From Strigamia acuminata (taxonomy: Eukaryota > Arthropoda > Chilopoda > Geophilomorpha > Linotaeniidae), in the NCBI GenBank assembly GCA_949358305.1, contig OX442321.1, forward strand, positions 2,250,605-2,314,604: 64,000 nt of DNA, given 5' to 3'. Below, in pieces: positions 42,841 through 55,135 of this stretch. Below the pieces are notes generated by a model that did no database searches, was not told the origin of the DNA, and worked only from the letters and a program-made list of their open reading frames with translations. The position numbers were made by a program, and so were the translations under genes. Within the stretch, counting starts at the first letter, position 1. Each line of letters opens with the position of its first letter.

Positions 42841-44384
42841 GATACTTCACAATTTCCCACAAAACCATCAAATTCATCAAAAAATCGATTTTAATCGACT
42901 AACAAAACATTTCCAACCCGATATTCCCACAAAAAAAACCCCAACACTTATCAAAAATCTTCGACATTTCATCCCCAACATCAAAACATCCAAACAAACA
43001 TCGACACAACCACCAAAAAAAACCCACCACACACCCCCCCATTCCACCACACCCCCAACACCCTCACCACACCCTCCAAGTCCATACTTAACCCGCAAAC
43101 AATTACCCGAGCATCAAAACAAAAATAAACTAAAGAAATAAAGCAACAACAACATTGCGCGCAAATATCTCACAGCTTATTTGAGCCCAACAGACTTTAG
43201 CACCAATTAGAATGGCGTTCACTGACAGCTTGCTCGCTCCTCCACCAACCTCAATCTAAGATTAATGTTTTTCTCATAAAAGCAGAGCGGGAATTTTTTT
43301 CTCCTCTCTTCCATTTCCTTTATTGCTTGTCCTCGTGATAAGGGGTAATGGGCTCAACCCTCCAGTGATCTACGGCCGACTTATATCACGCTGCAGATGG
43401 TTGAGGCCGATGAAAGGTGATAAAGCACGCCCCCACACCCCCCCACACCCCCAACACACCCCTACCCACAACACAACGCGCCACCAACCACATAAAGCCA
43501 ACATCACTCAAACCACCGACGCAATCGACATGTAAACAAGCGCAAAAACCAACGCCAGGTGGCGCCAAAAACCAAATAACAAAAAATAAATACACCTCCA
43601 TCCATTTCTGGGGCTCTCTTATCTTTGCGCAACAACGCCAAACTCCCCCTTCCGGTCCGAGGTCCCCCCAGAAGGGGTTTTATCGCCGCCCCGGCAGATG
43701 GGAGGCGAATAAAGGGGGTGTGAGTCAAAGAGGGGGTTAAAAAGTGGCGCGAGTGGACTCCATTAACGTGCTCGTCCGTGGAGAGACGCCAGGGCGACGA
43801 TAAACCTTCGTCGACACAACAATGCACTCTGGCGACGGCCACGCAAGCGTGCGGCGCAAATGGAAACTTTTCAATTAGCGCTATCTGCATTTGCCGATGT
43901 CCCTTTGCGGCTTCCGTAGAAAGCGAAAAAGAAAGAGTTCCAAAAACTCCTTTTCCCGAATGTTACGTGTGCGTGGGGGTGAGCCACACATAGGCGAATA
44001 AATATAGACGTCGATTGTGTTGGTTTTCGCTGAATGGACGTGTGAATGAAGGAATAGCTGGCAACTTCCCGACTCTTTTGCGTGTTGCCATCATCAGACA
44101 TCAGCACCGACAACTGCAACTCATCATTTCCCTCCCCCGCCCGTTCTTTTCCCCCCGACGCTCTGCACGAAAGGATATCCGACCCATAGAACAGGATATT
44201 TAACAATGACATGCACACATTTCATTAAAAATTATTTATTATTCCGGCTACGTTTTTTGATTGATCGCCTCCGCCTCACAACTTCAATGCGGAAAGCGGT
44301 GGCCTGGCAATTGCATGCAGTTGACACGGGCCCACGAGCGTAGGGGGCCCGTGGAAGACGAAAAGAAAGTGGGGGTTATATACA
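42841..44384. promoter_or_regulatory. C/A-rich spacer then unique CpG-containing block
   Basis: Up to 43.10 kb it is C/A-rich. 43.14-44.35 kb is non-repetitive with CpG, CTGACAG (about 43218) and balanced composition. Opposing frames (43417-43740 plus, 43504-43890 minus, 43871-44218 minus) share bases and show no protein signature. Confidence 0.3.
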
Positions 44385-45356
44385 GACCCGGCTGAAAGTT
44401 TTGCGGGGCCCTCGAAAAAAGTTATTAGGGGACTCCAAAAAAATTTTTATCAAAAAATTATCAAAATTTCTTAGAAATTTGAAAGTCCGGGGCCCCAAAA
44501 CAATTTTTTCCAATAAATCATTATATTTTCTTAGAAATTTGAAAGTGTGGGGTCCCTAAACAATTTATTTCAATAAATCATCAAACTTTCTTAGAAATTT
44601 GAAAGTGTGGGGCTCTCAGAAAAAAGTTATTAGTGGAGCCCCAAAACAATTTTTCCCAATAAATCATTATATTTTCTTAGAAATTTAAAAGTTCGGGGCC
44701 CCAAAACAATTTTTTCTAGTAAATAATTATATTTTCTTAGAAATTTCAAAGTGCGGGGCCCCAAAACAATTTTATTCAATAAATCAGCAAATTTTCTTAG
44801 AAATTTCAAACTGTGGGGCCCCTCAGAAAAAAGTTATTAGTGGGGCCCAAAAATAATTTTTTATCAAAAAATCATCATAGTTTCTTATAAATTTGAAAGT
44901 GTGGGGACCCAAAACAATTTTTTCTAATAAATAATTATATTTTTTTTAGAAATTTCAAAGTCCGGGCCCCAAAACAATTTTTTCTAATAAATAATTATAT
45001 TTTTTTAGAATTTTCAAAGTGCGGGGCCCCAAAACAATTTTTTTCAATAAATCATCAAATTTTCTTAGAAATTTCAAACTGTGGGGCCCTCAGAAAAAAG
45101 TTATTAGTGGGGCCCCAAAACAATTTTTTCTAATAAATAATTATATTTTCTTAGAAATTTCAATGTCCGGGCTCCAAAACAATTTTTTCTAATAAATAAT
45201 TATATTTTCTTAGAAATTTCAAAGTCCGGGCCCCAAAACAATTTTTTCTAATAAATAATTATATTTTTTTAGAATTTTCAAAGTGCGGGGCCCCAAAACA
45301 ATTTTTTTCAAAAAATCATCAAATTTTCTTAGAAATTTCAAAGTGCGGGGCCCCAC
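44385..45356. repeat. GGGGCCCC minisatellite with higher-order structure
   Basis: The basic unit is about 60 bp: ggggccccaaaacaattttt, (c/t)taataaataattatattt, tcttagaaatttcaaagtg. After every three or four units there is an extra 26 bp containing agaaaaaagttattagtgg; these inserts lie at about 44421, 44626, 44833 and 45100, so the higher-order period is 205-207 bp, then 267 bp. The minus-strand frame 45219-45773 reads partly through it. The left edge (cagacccggctgaaag) recalls hAT-like CAG...CCGG ends. Confidence 0.93.
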
Positions 45357-46063
45357 TGAGTAAATATCTGCCAAGTAAATCTCAGCTACGGCTTTGCTAA
45401 AGGGCCCATCGAGCCAAGTTGCACACGGGCCCATCGACTTCTTTCGGCCACTGGTGGAAAGTGGAAATTTCTTTGGGATTTTTTGTCGTTGAATAAACAA
45501 AATGGGCAGTGATGGAGTTGCAGCGCGCATGCGCAGAGGGCGGTACGAGAGTTTGGGGCAGTAAATCGAAACCGATCCCGAAGTTGGCAACCCCTCGACC
45601 CATAAATCGGTGATTCCTCTCTTCGAGACCGACAGACCGGACAGACGGCGCTTATCCAATGGCACGGAATTTACTGCGCTCCGTTGACCCCGGTGCACGA
45701 GTGAGGTCGCGATGCGCATCGAGGGTGCCTTGTACTCGAGCTGGGGCTTGGGACTAATTAATTTCCAAAACATGAATCAAGGATTAAGGCCAACACCCCT
45801 ATCAGTTGCACCCAAAACAAAAGCCTCACTCTTTAACATCGAAAAACATCCATTAGAATTAAATCAAAAAAGCGTTAATGGCGGACAATGAAATTTGCTT
45901 CGTTTGTTTCTGGGACTTACCGGAGAAGATTGGTTCGTTCGGTCGTATCGCATGGCGGAGTCTTCGTTTTCTAAGTTGTTACAGGTGTTGGGTGATTTAG
46001 TTGGTGTTTTTGATTGGTTTTCAAGACGTTGGCTCGGTTGATTTCGCTTGAATCGTCACGATT
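45357..46063. other. Unique DNA, partly CpG-containing
   Basis: 45.36-45.76 kb has balanced composition and CpG (gcgcgcatgcgcag at about 45521). The minus-strand 184-aa frame 45219-45773 has no recognised domain and its C-terminal third is minisatellite translation, so I do not call it. 45.90-46.06 kb is G/T-rich. Confidence 0.4.
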
Positions 46064-46340
46064 TGATGCTCCGTCGATGGGCTACGCGACGCCATTTTCT
46101 GTTTAATTGTTAAAACAAAAACCCGACGTCAAAACTAAAATTTCGTTTTTTTCTTTGGTTTTTCCCTACTACTTTTGGGTTGATTTTCATCCAGTTTGTG
46201 GAAATTCTTCGTCGTTGGCGTGGTTTTTGTACACCAAAAGCCGCAACGTCGAAGATTATGTCAACTTTCCCGATTGCGATACCCATCGACGAGTCACGCG
46301 ACGCCATTTTCTGTGCTAAAACAAAAACCCGATACGAACT
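46064..46340. repeat. Short direct duplication, 212 bp apart
   Basis: cgcgacgccattttctg at 46085-46101 and again at 46297-46313, each followed by taaaacaaaaacccga (with a 6-bp indel) and preceded by similar cgtcgatgggctac / catcgacgagtca. It may be two ends of one element or an old tandem duplication. Confidence 0.75.
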
Positions 46341-47724
46341 AATCCAAACTTATGACGCTATGCTGCAATACTCTTTGTGTAATTAATTTGTATGAATTTC
46401 TTTAGACAACAGAAAAATCTTCAACATTAAAATTCATTCAACTTTATAGTTACCAAAATTCCCGCTAAAACTCGCCAAAAACCTCGATTAATAAAACCAG
46501 AAATGCATAAAAGCGAAAACCCGAAACTCCAATCCCTAAATAACAAAATAAAATCACTCCCAAAAATCCAAAAATTCATAAAATATTTTAATTCATAAAA
46601 AATATTTATTTAAAATTAAAATTTATATACAAATTTACATTTTATATACATTTGTTTCCATCCAAAACCACAAAAACAAACCCCCTTTGCCACAACCCCA
46701 AAAAAACCAACAATTTCCAAATTTATGTCACAAAAAAAAATGCAACAACAGCAACTTTTATATAATAAGAAACCAAAACAAAAGAAAAAAAAAACTGCAT
46801 GTCAATCCTTTCCTTTCCCAACCCTTTAACCAGATACTCGGGGACCCCCTGCAGTGCTGACTTTGAATATTACATAAGCTGCAACAAGATTCCCTTTTCT
46901 TTGATCGTCTTTTCCACCGCCCAATTTATGGCCATTTGGGGCACTTTTTCTTCTTCCAAGCTTTTGTCCTTTTCCTCTACAAAAATAAAAAATAAAAAAT
47001 AAAAAATAAAAAATAAAAATAAAAATAAATTTAAAAAAACCCAACTCGTGTATATTATATAAATACAAACTTACCAGAGTGTAAACACGACTCATGTGAC
47101 TCGTTCCCGCCATCGCGAGTTATTCGCTAATTTAAAAATTTTAAAAAAACGAAATAAAATAAAAATAAATTTATTTTTTTTTTTTTCGGCGTTAATAAAT
47201 AAATTCTTATGGTAATGAGCGGGCTAATTGTGTGGTCCTTTCGAGCAAAAGTTGTTGCAAAAAGTGTGTTCTCGGAGGACCCGGGTTTCAACACCTGCAC
47301 GAGATGCCACCGAGCGTTGGGATCGTGGGTGGGCCAGGTGTGAGACAGCGGACTACATGGTGGGTGCTGCGTGGACGTGATAAGAGGACGCGAGTAGGGG
47401 GGCACGGGTGGAAAGATAAAGTACAAAAAAACGAGACGAGACACTCAGCGAGACCACCTCCGGAGTGAGTTATATATGATAAGACATCTCAGCTGGCATA
47501 CAAATGTAAAGTGCTTCATCAATTTTAAACAAAATCAAAAATGATACAATTTAATTTTTAGAAAATAAAAATTCTGTCATTTCGATTTATTGGTAATTTT
47601 CAAAAAAATTTCTTTCTCAAAAAAAAAAAAATTTAAATTTAAAAATATTAAATAAAATAATAATAAATATTTATATTTCAACTCATCATCACTAGAGGTC
47701 GCATCCGTGCAACGAATAAATCCC
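46341..47724. other. A-rich spacer with one unique part
   Basis: A/T-rich with (aaaat)n at 46980-47030; 47.20-47.47 kb is G-rich and unique. TTTATGGC occurs at 46925-46932. Frames here are short and not gene-like. Confidence 0.4.
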
Positions 47725-47886
47725 GTAGTGTAGAACATCGATTATCGGGACTAATTGGGAGACACGTACAAGTACATGAAACCGATTTGTTCGTATAATC
47801 AGACATTAGAAGTAATAATAATCTACGATCAATAATCTACGGACAACTGGTCGATCGATGTTTCGATAATCGACGTTCCACTGTAC
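47725..47886. mobile_element. pogo/Tigger-like MITE
   Basis: The left end gtgtagaacatcgattatcg and the complement of the right end (cagtggaacgtcgattatcg) are inverted copies with few differences, next to TA on both sides. The left subterminal gactaattgggagacac matches that of the element at 1.07 kb. Directly right (47887-47970) a decayed half copy repeats tcgatattatccgaactaat and ataatcaaacattagaagt. Confidence 0.75.
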
Positions 47887-47970
47887 TATTGTCATCGATA
47901 TTATCCGAACTAATGTGTTCTTAAAACCGATTTTAACGCATAATCAAACATTAGAAGTTTACGTACACAC

Positions 47971-48390
47971 GTTCAAGATTAAAGGATTCAAATCCTCTTT
48001 CGTGACGTAAGCAATGGTGCGACCCCTCCGTTGAGGTCCGATGGTCTGCATGTTAATTCCTGGCTGGCGTACATCGCAAAAAAATGGACATTGTTAATGA
48101 TACAGAACTTGAACATCGTATATTTTGTGATAAAACATCGTCTATCGATTTTACAAGATCCGACATCGAAAATAGACGAACAAAACACATCGACGTTAGA
48201 TTTCATTTTCTTCGCAAACTTCGCTGATAATCTGCCGCATTACCACGTAAAAACCTGAAAATAAAAAAAAATATATATAAATAATCAAATTCCAAAAAAT
48301 AAAAATAATACCATAAAAACTTGATCAAATTTTATTTATCCAAAAAAAAATAAAAAAAAAAAATAAAAAAAAAAAAATGGCCATTTTTCT
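47971..48390. other. AT-rich unique DNA
   Basis: Mixed DNA then an A-rich run (about 48340-48378). The short frames 48031-48258 plus and 47988-48206 minus overlap. Nothing recognised. Confidence 0.4.
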
Positions 48391-49220
48391 GGGGTATAAT
48401 TACGAGCAGGTAATATGACTGTATCTGTGTGCCAACCCTCCAGCTGGCATAAACTCCTCTGACAAGAGATAAACATCGGGTAGTGCTGACAAGCCACTTT
48501 GATTGATAACTATTATTTCCACTTATTCCCACACAGTGGCACCACTAAAATCCACATCTCGAAAAATCGCAGCCCTCTATTTGCCCTTCCACTCCATATT
48601 TAATCACCACTTGGCCACACAACCGTGGACATCCGGCTGACTTGTCTACAACTGTCCACGTCAACTCCAGCTTGATTTATGCCCGGCCCTAGTCGGCCTT
48701 CAACCCTTTGCTCACCCCATCTGGCCTGGCATGTAGCGAAACATAAGATGCATTTCCTGACCACTTTTTTCTTTTTCTCCCTTTTTTTTTCGCTTCTTCT
48801 TCACCTTTTCCTTTTGTAGATCGTTCACGTGCCAAGCTGCATGACACTAATGGTTGTTTAGGATAATTTATAACCTCGATGATACTCTCGCCCCCAGATA
48901 AGACTTGCCCTCGAGTCCAGTGATTTTCTCCAAAGGACCCCGTCTTTGGCCTCGGAACTCGAATATCCAAGAAAAGGCAGCCGGCCGCAAATTTACGGCC
49001 TTCCTTCGTAATAGGCGCCCTGCTTCGGTGTAAATTACTTTAATATTGGCCTGTCAAGGAACTGCTCCATGATGGCAGGTGCTGGGGACGCCCACGGGGC
49101 CGACGCTTGCGGCAAATGGTCCACGACTCCGAGGAAAGAAGGAAGAAAATTAGAAGAAGGAGAAGGGAAAATGGATAAATCGGTGATTGGTGCTGGCGAT
49201 GTCTCCCATCTGGAAAATGT
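48391..49220. promoter_or_regulatory. Unique block of balanced composition, candidate regulatory DNA
   Basis: Non-repetitive DNA with CTGGCATAAA, CTGACTTGT and GATTTATGC strings and a pyrimidine tract at about 48765-48812. The minus-strand 93-aa frame 48689-48970 has a Lys/Arg-rich part from that tract and no domain. Confidence 0.27.
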
Positions 49221-50460
49221 AACTTAAAGCGGGTCGGCTTTTTTTTTTGTTTTGGTTTTTTGAATTAACATTTGGAATTGGAATAATGGGAAAAAATGAT
49301 TTTGTTTAATTCAAATCACGTAAAATTGTTTTAATTTGATTTTTAATTTTTTTTTAAAAATTTTATTGGTCGTAATTTTGACGTCTCATTTCACCAATAG
49401 GAGGAAAAAAGTAAAACGTTCGGCAAATATAAGCAATTACAAAGTGCAGAACTTGTATTCGTAATTATAAGGAAGTGAATGCTATATATACGTATTTTGA
49501 CATGTTTAAAACTTTATTACGCCATTATATCCTCTAAAACATATAAAAATCCGATCATTCTGTTATATAAATCAAACAAAACCAAAAAAAAAATTTTCAT
49601 AAAAAAAAAAATTTAAAATTAAAAATAAAAATTATTATTTTTTAATTATTTAGTTTTATTTTTTTGCCAAAAAATAAAAATAAATCATTAAAAAATGTAA
49701 AAAATATTTTTTAAAAAATTTCTTTTTGTCTCCAAAATATGAAAAATCATTCCAAACATTTCCAAATTCAATCAAAACCCCTTAAAACCATCAATAAAAC
49801 GCTCCAACATGGCGCCAAGACCCTCTTCTTTGTTTTTCCCAAAATCAACTGCTTCATTGACTATCCGACTTTTAAAAAAATGATTTTAAACCCCTAAAGC
49901 CGATTAGTCCATTCGTCGCAACAACTCCAAAACCCAACATCAAAAAACCCCTTCACAAAAAAAAAAAAAAAAAAAAAAATCCACGCGCCCTCTACCTGAC
50001 ACGAGTCCAATCACCAAGTGACAAACGACACTTTAAGATGGATGAGTTCGGTGACATCTCCCTCCACGACAAAGGACCCACGAAAAGAAAAGTAAAACTT
50101 AAAAAAAATAAAAAATAAAAAAATAAAAAAAAAATTTCTTTTCAAGACCCGAGCAATTCATCAAACAATTTGTCCTCTCATTTAATCACACGATTGATGG
50201 ACGAGCCAATAATGAGATGCCGCCTAGTGATGAATAGACAAAATAAAATAAAAATTCCCCCCACCCCCCCCCCCCCCAAAAAAAAAAAAAAAAAAAATGA
50301 AAAATTCCATTCAATTCACACAACTCCTGACACGTGCTTCTTCACACCTCAAAAAAAAAAAAAAAAACCAAAATGTGAAAAACGACTAAAAAACGTCACC
50401 CGAGAAAAGCCATCATTACTTAGCCGGCCAAACCCTAACCAAACCAAATTACAATCCCCG
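49221..50460. other. A/T-rich spacer with poly-C/poly-A tract
   Basis: A/T-rich throughout. Fourteen C are followed directly by 20 A at 50264-50297, with a further A-run near 49961. No gene is supported. Confidence 0.5.
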
Positions 50461-51270
50461 TTTTGATTTATGCAACAACTCCAACCATCCCACGCCAATT
50501 TTAACGCGCAAAAACTGCTATCTCAATCTTTCATCGCAGCACCTAAACGGATAATTCAGCGCCCGCCATTCGAATCACTTTGCATGCAATCAGCGCATCG
50601 ATTTACGCTCATCTTCGCGCCGAGGAGATCCCAAACTGACCGCCACACCTCCATTTAAACACGACCGGTCCGTCAACCTTCCAGAGCCCCTAGGTGCAGC
50701 TTAATTGCAGCTCATCACTTGATCCTTTAAGCCTTTTGCTGCGCTCAACAAAAAAAATACCCCATCAATCATTCGCGCGCACCCCATGCTTATTACATAT
50801 GAAAGAAAAATATATTTCACTCTGCGCGCCGCAATAACTCGCGTCGCATCGCGTTCGTTCCCCTCGCTCCCTGCGAGGGACAGCGGGGAATTAAATGATA
50901 AAACTACCTTTTAGCACCTTAAGACATCCTCGGCTGAAACAGCTCTCTCGGTTTAGTCTCGACATGATCCTCCCATTGTGTTTCGGCAGCGGATTAAATA
51001 TTGACAGTAAGAAGAAAGCAAAGTTGCGCGTTGCCAGCTAAAAGAAAGACGCTCTTGGGAGCGCCGCAACGCATTAATAAGTTAATTCTGCATCGGTAAC
51101 ACTGGATCTCGTGGCAGAAACAAAACGAACTTTTTTCGCGCTTGTTTTAATCCTTCGCTGCCGGGAAATAATCAAATTTTAAGGGGAATTCTGCGGGACG
51201 AGTGTCGTTTTGCTGCCGCGGATGATCAGCCAGAGATGCGAGGTTTTGAACCGTGTGGTTGTTTGGGAAT
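50461..51270. promoter_or_regulatory. Unique CpG-containing block, candidate regulatory DNA
   Basis: Includes ctttgcatgcaat (about 50579), gcgcgccgcaataactcgcg and TAATTA-type cores. Short frame 50470-50658 is not gene-like. Confidence 0.28.
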
Positions 51271-52961
51271 ATAATTTTGTGTGTGTGTTTATTTGAAGGC
51301 GTCGTTTATTCGCTCGTGGATGTGTTTTCTCTGCTTTTTCCCATTAGTTTTACTCGTTAGCATTACTCAGAAATTCATACATCACATCTGCGATAGAAAT
51401 ATCACCATAAATCACCTCGTTTTATCGTGTATGACCTTACACTTCTTTCCTCCACCAATTAAACCATTATCATTAAATTTTGGCATTTTAAAACAAAAAA
51501 ATTTAAATTTAAATATAAAAAAAAAAAATTTAATTTAAATATAAAAAAAAAAATTAAAATTTTTTTTTTTCCAAAAAATAAACCCAAAATTTATAAAAAT
51601 AAAAGTTTTAAAAATATTTTTTTTAGAAAAACACCCAAATTTCATAAAAATAAAAATTTTAAAAATATTTTTTTTAGAAAAAACCCAAAATTTCAATTTT
51701 TATAATAAAAATAAAACCCATAATTCATAAAAATAAAAATTTTAATTTTTTTTTTTTAAAAAAATATTCAAAATTCATAAAAATCTAAATTTATCACCCC
51801 CTTTCATCCCCCCGCCTTCAAAAAAAGCGAAAAACCCCAAACGTCACGATACACGTGCAGGAAAAACAAGGCGAGCAAAGCCGCCGCTCAAGTCCATCGG
51901 TTCCACGCCCCAGCAACTCCTCCTCAAGCGGCAGTAATTGGAGCTAATGATGCGTACGGTGACCCTGCTGACAGATGGGGGCGCCACTTGCCAATCCCCA
52001 CACCACAAACGAATGCCCGTCTCACACACACCACCAAATACGTACAAAACCGCCTTGCCCACACAATGCCAACCGAAAAAATCTGCCCTTCTCAAACCGC
52101 ACCTCAAACACCCCGTTTAAGGCCTCCATTTCAACAACAACAACAATTCAAAAATCTCACAAAATGACACCTCGCCCCCCCACACCCCCCCACCACCAAA
52201 AAAAAAAAAAAAACTTAAAAAAACCAAACGAAACGAGCCATAAAACGATCGCAACAACACGAAAAGTGTAAATACATTAACTGCAGTATCAACAAGCAAA
52301 GGGCAACGAATGCGCGCGTTTGTTTACAGAGATTTCTTGCAAAGAAGGGGCAGAATGGCCGAGCAAGCTAAATATTTACTCCAGCACACAACGTTGAACC
52401 ACCATAGAGTCGCATTAAACAATCGCACCACCAGATGGCCCCAATTTTATAGCAACAAACACGAATTCACTTCAAAGCCAAAGTTCGTTTGCTCGCTGGC
52501 CGTCGGTTCGTTCGGTTTGCTTCGGTTTGCGTCGGTTTCCTTCGGTGTATAAAGTGTAATTGGCTGCACGCTGAGACCCCCCGAAGACCAAGTGGTGGTA
52601 ATGAGGGAAGCAGATGTCGCTTTCTATTCCAGGGTCCACGAGGGGGAGAAAAAGATGCGGGGTGGAGGGAGGGAGGGAGGATGGATTTTGTGGAGGGTCA
52701 AGTCATCCATGCACAGTCGCACCGTGAAAAATGAGCCTCCAGCCGCCACCTTAAATGGAACAAATTATTATTTATCGCCGGTGGGACCCTCTGGTGTCAA
52801 CCATGCTCAACTAATGTCCATAAATAGAGTTAAAAGCTTCTGTCCCCTTTATTCGACCAGGGCAAGAGGGGGGATAATGGAAATGGACATCAATCATGAA
52901 GATGGATTAATTCTGCAAGAAAATCCGAATGGAGTCGCTAAAACGAGACAATTAATTTTTT
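51271..52961. other. A-rich repeats then unique blocks
   Basis: 51.48-51.80 kb holds loose tandem copies of aaatttcataaaaataaaa-like units. 51.84-52.13 kb and 52.30-52.94 kb are unique and CpG-containing, with C-runs and 16 A at 52155-52213 and GAGCCATAAA at about 52235. The frame 52592-52999 (135 aa) has no recognisable motif. Confidence 0.38.
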
Positions 52962-53300
52962 TTGGGGTAAAGTTTTTGATTTTTGGCAATTTTTCTTAGA
53001 AAATTTAGATTTTTTACAATTTTTCTTAGAAAATTTCGATTTTTGACAATTTTTCTTAGAAAATTTGATTTTTGGTAATTTTTCTTAGAAAATTTTGATT
53101 TTTGACAAATTTTCTTAAAACTTTTTGATTTTTGACAATTTTTATTAGAAAATTTCAATTTTTCACATTTTTTCATAAAAAATTTCAATTTTTTTCCAAT
53201 TTTCCTTAAAAAATTTCAATTTTTTTCCAATTTTCCTTAAAAAATTTCAATTTTTTTCCAATTTTCCTTAAAAAATTTAATTTTTTCCAATTTTCATTTC
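52962..53300. repeat. T-rich minisatellite, about 28-30-bp unit
   Basis: About 11 units of the type gatttttgacaatttttctt + agaaaattt. The last four shift to tttccaattttccttaaaaa. The minus-strand frame 52952-53188 (repeating KNCQKSKF) is its translation. Confidence 0.92.
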
Positions 53301-54474
53301 TTCGACGGAAAACCTCAAAACTCATGCCGCAACCCCCGCACCTCGCGCCGCCTAAAACCCACCCAATTCTCGCCCCCCCCCCCCAAAGACAAATCTCAAA
53401 AATCTTTAAACTTTCAAACCCAAACACGAACCCTCCACTTATTTGTGGTCAACACGTTGAAAGGATCCATCCACATTTGATGTATGTCAGTGGCGATGTG
53501 GAATCACACCGCAATCGCGGCCAAACAATAACTTATTAGACCACAACCCAACCACCGAACCCCGACTCAAACAAACCCAAAAAACCCCCCAAAAACCCCC
53601 CAACCTTTCCCACAAACCCCGCACGATTTATTCTATATCCCCGCCAAACTATACTCGCACTTCGCACTCTTGCGTGAACCGTCAACGTCACGTGATAAAT
53701 GTCACCAATGCAATGCTAATTGGGCCCATTCCTCTTTTGCATGCAATAATGCTCGTGGCAAACCACAATTAATCGAGCGCGGCAACCGACACCGAATCCA
53801 ACAAGGCACAATAACTGGCCCGTATTCCGGTCCCATGTCCAAACGACACTTAGAAGCTCGTTTTCAAAGCCAGGCGTTTCGCGTACGCGTGACCACTCTC
53901 CGAGCCCCCTTTCCAGCCTTTCACGTACCCCAAAAGATGCTCTTGCGACTGCCATTAAGTGAGGATATAAACTCATTAGGATATTGTTGCTCCTTGACCC
54001 CTTCTGCACGTTTTGTCGTGAAAAATGCGCGCAATTATTCTCTCTGGGGAGATGCGACGCATTAGTGCAAATGGATCTCGTGTCGTGGGTTGTCTGGCTC
54101 GTCGCGGAGACCGGGGCTGGAAGGATTCATCACTGGCGGTGCACCTGCCAAGACCGCCCGTTAGACAGTTCAAAAAGAGCCGCTGCGTGACACAGCGGAT
54201 TGTGACCTGCACCCACCCACGTGCATGCTCGTTGGTGGGCTGGGGATGGGTTGGGGGGGGGGATGTCGGGTCGGTTTGGATGGGATGATTAATATTCGCA
54301 CGTGTGTGTTTAGCGTTTAGTGGGGAATCATGGGGATGTTTCAGAGGGTATTTTAACTAATTCGTTTCGACGTCGCCGACTGTTTCTATTTACGAGCATG
54401 ACCCGTCAGCGGCGGGCGCATCGCTCAAGTGGGGCTTGGATGGAAATTGGGATGGAACGATTGGGGAAGGGTTT
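53301..54474. promoter_or_regulatory. Unique CpG-containing block, candidate regulatory DNA
   Basis: 53.64-54.40 kb is non-repetitive and balanced, with gtcacgtgataaatg and several CpG strings. Plus frame 53670-54065 (131 aa) and minus frame 53716-54009 overlap; neither resembles a known family. Confidence 0.28.
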
Positions 54475-55135
54475 TTTGGGGAGAAGTAAGAAAAATTGAA
54501 TAAAAATGGAGAAAAATAAAAAAAGTGAAAAAATAATGGAAAAAATGGTGGAAAAAATGGGGAAAAAAACGGGGGAAAAAAGGGGAAAAGAACTTTTTAA
54601 AAAAATGGAAAAATAGTGGAAAAAAATGGAAAAAATGGAAAAAAATGATAAAAAAATAGAATAGAAAATAAAATGGGGAAAAATTGAGGAAAAAAACAAA
54701 AAATGTGGAAAAATTGGAGAAAATGGAAAAAATGTGGAAAAAATGTGGAAAAAAAATAGAAAAAATGTGGAAAAAAAAATAGAAAAAATGAGAGAAAAAA
54801 TGGAGAAAATGGGAGAAAAAATGGAAAAAAATGAGGAAAAAATTGAAAAATAAATGGAAAAAAATTGGAAAAAATTTGGAAAAAATGGGAAAAAAATAGA
54901 AAAAATGGGAGAAAAAATGGATAAAATGGGAGAAAAAATGGAAAAAAATAAGGAAAAAATTGAAAAATAAATGGAAAAAAATTGGAAAAAATGGGGAAAA
55001 ATTAAATGGGAGAAAAAATGGAAAAAAAAAATAAGGAAAAAATTGAAAAGTTGGGGAAAAAAAATTGAAAAACGAAATAAAATTGAAAAAACTCTGAAAC
55101 AAAACTGAAAAACATCGAAAATAAAATTTAAAAAA
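54475..55135. repeat. Purine-only A/G tract, (gaaaaaatgg)n type
   Basis: About 660 bp made almost wholly of A, G and occasional T as units of tggaaaaaa and tgggagaaaaa. The 245-250-aa minus-strand frames (FFSIFFPFF repeats) are the longest open frames in the window but are pure repeat translation. Longer sub-blocks of about 140 bp repeat at 54.78 and 54.91 kb. Confidence 0.92.

Noticed and set aside
45219-45773. 184-aa minus-strand frame
   Set aside because: Its C-terminal third is minisatellite translation and the rest has no recognisable domain.
47985-48010. ggattcaaatcc, similar to a tRNA T-arm
   Set aside because: No acceptor, D-arm or anticodon arm can be built around it.
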